Source of the DNA: Bdellovibrio sp. 22V
GTDB lineage: Bacteria > Bdellovibrionota > Bdellovibrionia > Bdellovibrionales > Bdellovibrionaceae
Direction of reading: 5' to 3'
DNA length: 64,000 bases
Assembly: GCF_030169785.1 (NCBI RefSeq)
Contig: NZ_CP125854.1
Coordinates: 2,170,001-2,234,000, forward strand
Numbering within the stretch: the stretch's first letter is position 1; every line of letters starts with the position of its first letter. Below, piece after piece: positions 60,433 to 64,000 of the stretch. The notes beneath the pieces are model-generated. The model was not told the DNA's origin. It did not search any database and was given only the letters and a program-made list of their open reading frames with translations. Made by a program: the position numbers and the translations under genes.

Positions 60433-60978
60433 ATGAAAATTGATACTATTAACATACTCATAATCATTATGACTATCCAAAGTGGTTGTGCGCATTACTT
60501 CCGATCTGCCAATTCGGAATATTTTTACGCAGATGTTAAGCCTCTATCGATCTGTTTTACGGAAGGAGAAATATTAATAGGACAAGATTCTTCTTTGGTC
60601 ACTTCAAAAACTCGTAACGACACCAAAAAGAAAATTCAGGATAAAATTCGTAGAAGATATCCGTATATGGTTGAGAATTGTGCAGCGGAAGATAAGTATT
60701 TGATAGTTTTGAGAGAGTGGCAAGAGAGAGTACGAGGAGACTATTTTATTTTGAGTCTTGGAATAATTCCTATCGTTGCCAAGACGAAGTATGAGGTAGA
60801 GGTTTTCCATAATGAAAAGTCCGTATATAAGGCCATTGATGAAGGTAATGCCGTTATGTCTGTTTTCCTTACTCCTTTTTTCTTTTTACATAAGTCAAAT
60901 GCTGATACTCTTTTTGATTTATTAAATATTTTTATGAAAAAAGCTAATGTGGGCGATGAAAGCCTTGCGAAGGGATAA
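60433..60978 (+). CDS. Putative lipoprotein of unknown function
   Basis: A 181-residue protein with a lipoprotein signal MKIDTINILIIIMTIQSGC (Cys19). The mature part has polar, basic segments (KKKIQDKIRRRYPYMVENC) and beta-strand-like RGDYFILSLGIIPIVAKTKY; a hydrophobic SVFLTPFFFLHK lies near the C-terminus. Codons are AT-rich. No family recognised. It is likely co-transcribed with the membrane protein downstream, 17 bases away. Confidence 0.65.
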   Translation: MKIDTINILIIIMTIQSGCAHYFRSANSEYFYADVKPLSICFTEGEILIGQDSSLVTSKTRNDTKKKIQDKIRRRYPYMVENCAAEDKYLIVLREWQERVRGDYFILSLGIIPIVAKTKYEVEVFHNEKSVYKAIDEGNAVMSVFLTPFFFLHKSNADTLFDLLNIFMKKANVGDESLAKG

Positions 60979-60995
60979 AATAGTACAGACAGTTG

Positions 60996-61694
60996 ATGCC
61001 CGACGATATGCAGCTGCCGACAACGTTGCTTATTTTATTTTTAAGAAAACTAGGATGGAATGTGACGTGTGACGGGGAAGCAATGATTAATAAGCCTAGA
61101 CAAATTTTATCTTTTTTTGTTGCGGGCAGTGGTATTTTTATTTTTGCTACAGTTGCGATTTTCTTCTTATGGCTATATCGGGGCGCTTCAATGAGTTGGG
61201 GCGAGGTTAAGATACTATGTCCTATTTTTCTTGCTGTTTTGGTATTTGGCCTGATTGTTTCGTTTCTTCCACTTTTAAGAATAAGTGATGAGTATCGATT
61301 TTCTAGAGTGAAATATCGTTTTTATAATTTAAATGATTTATCTGTGGGGGAAATATCTTCAAAATTACGTGTTCTCGGATATAGACAGATCACAGATAAA
61401 CTATTTATCCACGAAGAGTTTTCTGATTTGTCTAGTTATAAGGATAAGAAACATCCTGTTCGTCACTTTCTAGAGGTACATACCGTCTTAGGAAAAGGCC
61501 AGAATATTCTTGTTTTGAAGGCTTGGCCTTTGAACAAATTGGCAACTGCTGATTGGCGTTTGACTATTCATGACTCACTGGAAGAACTTGAGCAAAAAGT
61601 TTTCCATAATATGAAGCGCATCTACTATAAAGATGTTATGGCGAAAGCCGCGCATACAAAGCAGTCGGCCTCAGGAGATATGCTTTCGCAATAA
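60996..61694 (+). CDS. Membrane protein of unknown function
   Basis: A protein of about 232 residues with two central membrane segments (ILSFFVAGSGIFIFATVAIFF, ILCPIFLAVLVFGLIVSFLP) and a soluble C-terminal part (RFSRVKYRFYNLNDLS, HFLEVHTVLGKGQNILVLK, DSLEELEQKVFHNMKRIYY). ATG at 60996 or TTG at 60993 are alternative starts and neither has a clear ribosome site. AT-rich like its neighbour. A 19-base-pair hairpin follows. Confidence 0.6.
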   Translation: MPDDMQLPTTLLILFLRKLGWNVTCDGEAMINKPRQILSFFVAGSGIFIFATVAIFFLWLYRGASMSWGEVKILCPIFLAVLVFGLIVSFLPLLRISDEYRFSRVKYRFYNLNDLSVGEISSKLRVLGYRQITDKLFIHEEFSDLSSYKDKKHPVRHFLEVHTVLGKGQNILVLKAWPLNKLATADWRLTIHDSLEELEQKVFHNMKRIYYKDVMAKAAHTKQSASGDMLSQ

Positions 61695-61730
61695 GGCGAA
61701 TCGCTCGTAAGGCTCGTAACCATTGTTTCG

Positions 61731-61775
61731 TCTCTCTAGTTTCCAAAGCATTTTCCGCTTTGGAAACTAGAGAGA
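61731..61775. repeat. Perfect 19-base-pair inverted repeat
   Basis: Arms 61731-61749 and 61757-61775 are exact reverse complements around the loop ATTTTCC. There is no T-run on either side. It lies between two convergent genes (stops at 61694 and 61788). The structure could act as a terminator of unusual form, an mRNA end-stabiliser, or a regulator site. Confidence 0.8.
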
Positions 61776-61787
61776 GTTAAATTCTTA

Positions 61788-62225
61788 TCAACCTTCATTA
61801 ACAGTAGTCTCGACAGCCGAAAGGTAATCGACGGTCGTTTTGATGGACTTTATTTTTTTCGATGCGCGATCAATTGTGATTGTCACAGGCGTATTCTTTC
61901 CTGCGGTGCTGAGCGCTTGCTCGATACCCATACAATCGCTGAATTCCTCGACGGTAACTACGGCGCCGAAAGAGTTGTAAGTAACAATCTCACAACCTGC
62001 TCTAGACGCTGGCCGCAAATCCAATCTGACTCGAACATTTCCTTTGGCATCTCGATAAAAGTCACCTGAGTGCGTTCGTCCGCTAGGGGCTGACCAGACA
62101 TCCCTTTCACTTTGAACCACCTGAAGTGTCGCGGGATTATTGATCTGTTCTGATTCAATCACCAAGGCTTGCGCTTGGAAAGCTCCCAATAATAACGCCG
62201 TCGAAACGATGATTTTTGTGATCAT
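61788..62225 (-). CDS. Secreted hypothetical protein
   Basis: A 145-residue protein with signal MITKIIVSTALLLGAFQAQA. Beta-rich mature chain with two Cys (RAGCEIVTY, SDCMGIE) that may bridge; contains RVRLDLRPASRAG and ends VDYLSAVETTVNEG. No family recognised. Stop lies 12 bases from the long hairpin. Confidence 0.7.
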   Translation of the reverse strand: MITKIIVSTALLLGAFQAQALVIESEQINNPATLQVVQSERDVWSAPSGRTHSGDFYRDAKGNVRVRLDLRPASRAGCEIVTYNSFGAVVTVEEFSDCMGIEQALSTAGKNTPVTITIDRASKKIKSIKTTVDYLSAVETTVNEG

Positions 62226-62444
62226 ATATAGATCCTTTCTTTTGTTAAGTTAGCACGTCACGAAATTCGATTTTGCAACCCTCATGCCGGGAAAGTAGAA
62301 AATAGTCTCGTGTTTAAACTCAGATAAAGAAGGCGTTCTCTCGAGGGAGACAAAAAAAGACGTGCGCTGGCGAGCGCATTAGACGCGCGATCACAGAAGA
62401 TCCCTCGCGCGTGTTTCAGGAATCTTCTGTTGTTAGTGAACGAA

Positions 62445-63863
62445 TTAATTCACAGACATTGCTCTTTTAGTAAGACTCATGGATTTCACCGCGACCAAAA
62501 GGCAAATCACAGGGAGTACGGCAAACAAACACATCAACCAAAACGCTGCGCTCGCGGCGCCCGTCACTCCGCCAGGATTTGAAAGACCTGCGAAGTTTGC
62601 GACCATGCCGGCGCTCGCAGCGCCAAAGGCGATGGCGAAAAGTTGGACTGTGGTCATGCCGCCAGCGGCGAGTCCTTGTTCATCTGTGGGTGCGTTTTGG
62701 AAAACGCGGCTCACAAGGCTGGGCCATGCTAAACCAATTCCGAAGCCCACTAAAATCAACCCCACGCAGATTGGTGCGAGCAGTGTCCATTGCCCTGTGC
62801 TCTGTTGCGGAAGAAAAACCGCTAATAAAACTAATCCACCAAGAACCAACGCGGGACCCAGCAGAACAAGTCGATCGCCTTTATCCTGCCACTTTGAACT
62901 TAAGAAGGAAGCCACCGTCCAGCCAATCGCCATAAACGCACCCAAGTAGCCTGCCCACAGCGGAGACTGCGCATGCAGATTCTGCAACAAATAAGGCACG
63001 AAGATTTCAGGCTGCATACTCAACATCAAAAGCGCGATCAGAAAATAAATCACACCCAGCGGCGACGACAGGCTGAACGAATTTTTCGGTAAGAGCCGCG
63101 CCGAGGAAGTACTTTCCGCAATCGCGATAAGACCGATCATCGCCAAAGCGCCGACAAGACCCGCGATTTTCCAAGTCATATTCTCTGAAAGACTTCCTGT
63201 TGAAACCGCAAGCACGGCACCGCTTAAGAAAAGCAATTGCAAATAAGGGATCGGGGAGTCCGCGCTTTTATCATCGCTCTTTTTCGGTAAAGTAAAAAAC
63301 GCAAGAAGAGCAAATAACACCGCGATCGGAATCAGCGAACCAAAAGCCGTCCGCCATGCATTTTGTTGCGCGAACAAACCACCAACCGCAGGCCCTACCA
63401 ATGTTGCGATTCCAAACATTGCTGAGATTAAGCCGATAGAGCGTCCCCAAAGATTTTCTGGAAAGACCAGGCGGGTGACTCCGTAAGCGAGAGCATAAAG
63501 AAAACCTCCGCCGAGTCCTTGCAGGCTTCGGCCAATAAGCATCACCATCATGCTTGGAGCTAAAGTACAAATCAAAGTTCCTGCGGTAAACAAAGCCGTC
63601 GCGATAACGTAAGCTCCGCGCGGCCCGCTGTTTTTAAGTAACTTTGCTGTGAGTGCGGCTCCCAAAATTGAAGCGATCACAAATAGAGTTGTGGTCCAGG
63701 CGTAAAAAGCTAAACCACCGATCTCCTTCACCGCGGAAGGCATGATCGTGATCGCGATGTACATATTAAGTGCGTGAAGAGTCACGCCGCCGGCAAGTGC
63801 GACGGAGTAGATTCCGTTTTTTCCCGAAAGCAGATCTTTCCAACCTGCATTTTGACTTGTCAT
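62445..63863 (-). CDS. MFS transporter, DHA2/EmrB-like drug exporter
   Basis: A 472-residue inner-membrane transporter with about 12-14 hydrophobic segments. MFS landmarks: MIGRSLQGLGGGFLYALAYG (motif C region is GPAVGGLFAQQNAWRTAF, characteristic of drug:proton antiporters), NMYIAITIMPSAVKEIGG in TM1. It likely exports toxic compounds using the proton gradient. GGAGG precedes the ATG but is inside the stem of a hairpin formed by the leader. A regulator is probably encoded upstream, outside the window. Confidence 0.87.
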   Translation of the reverse strand: MTSQNAGWKDLLSGKNGIYSVALAGGVTLHALNMYIAITIMPSAVKEIGGLAFYAWTTTLFVIASILGAALTAKLLKNSGPRGAYVIATALFTAGTLICTLAPSMMVMLIGRSLQGLGGGFLYALAYGVTRLVFPENLWGRSIGLISAMFGIATLVGPAVGGLFAQQNAWRTAFGSLIPIAVLFALLAFFTLPKKSDDKSADSPIPYLQLLFLSGAVLAVSTGSLSENMTWKIAGLVGALAMIGLIAIAESTSSARLLPKNSFSLSSPLGVIYFLIALLMLSMQPEIFVPYLLQNLHAQSPLWAGYLGAFMAIGWTVASFLSSKWQDKGDRLVLLGPALVLGGLVLLAVFLPQQSTGQWTLLAPICVGLILVGFGIGLAWPSLVSRVFQNAPTDEQGLAAGGMTTVQLFAIAFGAASAGMVANFAGLSNPGGVTGAASAAFWLMCLFAVLPVICLLVAVKSMSLTKRAMSVN

Positions 63864-63867
63864 AATT

Positions 63868-63894
63868 CCTCCAATGACATGTTTTCATTGGAGG
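63868..63894 (-). promoter_or_regulatory. Hairpin enclosing the MFS ribosome-binding site
   Basis: Perfect ten-base-pair stem CCTCCAATGA/TCATTGGAGG with a seven-base loop in the leader of the MFS gene. The Shine-Dalgarno GGAGG (63868-63872 on the minus strand) is inside the stem, so the mRNA can hide it. Confidence 0.6.
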
Positions 63895-63917
63895 TTACAA
63901 CCTCAACATTAGTTGAG
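63891..63917. promoter_or_regulatory. Two overlapping palindromes, likely operators
   Basis: GAGGTT-AC-AACCTC (63891-63904) and CTCAAC-ATTA-GTTGAG (63902-63917) overlap each other. Palindromes of this size next to drug exporters are commonly bound by MarR or TetR-type repressors. Confidence 0.45.
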
Positions 63918-64000
63918 ATCAAGAGATGTCGTTAAGCGCGTTCAGTTAGTTCGAAGAAGCTCATCGTTAAACAATAGACAGAGTCGCGTGCTTCCATGGA

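Noticed and set aside
57458-62225. tRNA-Gly as an integration site for the orphan gene block
   Set aside because: The block lies on the 5' side of the tRNA while integrases use the 3' end, no repeat of the tRNA end was seen and no integrase is present.

Overview
The window looks like chromosomal DNA of a predatory Bdellovibrio-type bacterium (Bdellovibrionota). Pointers to this are a medium-GC chromosome with densely packed genes, many short secreted or lipoprotein genes without clear relatives, chemotaxis and HD-GYP-like signalling genes, an HNH endonuclease of a type common in Bdellovibrio, complete beta-oxidation genes and the fused mutase IcmF. The assignment rests on gene content and protein style, not on a database match. 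I see no prophage, insertion sequence, CRISPR array, rRNA operon or secondary-metabolite cluster. One tRNA gene (Gly, GCC) is present.

Region by region. 1-8.5 kb: a partial gene, an outer-membrane barrel, and a signalling block containing two HD-GYP-related proteins with eroded motifs, a phosphotransfer-like protein with a CheZ-like tail, and a cheY-cheX-HD operon. queG (tRNA queuosine), cca (tRNA CCA end) and an RDD membrane protein lie between them. 8.5-15.5 kb: acyl-CoA thioesterase, a secreted lytic-transglycosylase-like gene pair, hflX, chrA and maeB. 15.8-19.5 kb: the two beta-oxidation genes (thiolase and the multifunctional enzyme). 19.7-29.8 kb: HNH nuclease, secreted trypsin-like protease, amine oxidase/GNAT/CPXCG operon, peptide transporter, a large lipoprotein metzincin and a small lipoprotein. 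29.8-32 kb: an operon of a RelA/SpoT-like protein, a PlsC acyltransferase and an Mpo1-like membrane protein. 33.4-38.4 kb: hbd, enoyl-CoA hydratase and icmF, a second acyl-CoA unit. 38.5-45.4 kb: a DUF4382 lipoprotein, a stress membrane protein, a COG2509 flavoprotein, psd, a divergent pair of PTPS-fold enzymes (QueD and a PTPS-III type) and two secreted proteins. 45.6-57.4 kb: feoAB, a glycosyltransferase/aminotransferase pair, an MCP, a secreted gluzincin-like protein and a five-gene ABC-2 exporter operon. 57.5-62.2 kb: tRNA-Gly and a block of orphan membrane and secreted genes, AT-rich in its later part. 62.4-64 kb: an MFS exporter whose leader carries three overlapping palindromes.

How it fits together. 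Carbon metabolism points to a cell living on prey lipids and amino acids: thioesterase, FadI/FadJ-type beta-oxidation, hbd/crotonase/IcmF for short and branched acyl-CoA, malic enzyme, peptide uptake and several secreted proteases. The signalling genes suggest a chemotaxis-like circuit in which CheY phosphate is controlled by CheX and perhaps by a CheZ-like peptide. The items I rate most worth testing are the RelA/SpoT-like protein coupled to phospholipid genes, the phosphotransfer-like protein with a CheZ-like tail, the paired QueD/PTPS-III enzymes, and an A7 tract that splits a small membrane-protein gene. Start codons given here are my choice from ribosome-binding sites and signal peptides and often differ from the longest possible reading frame.
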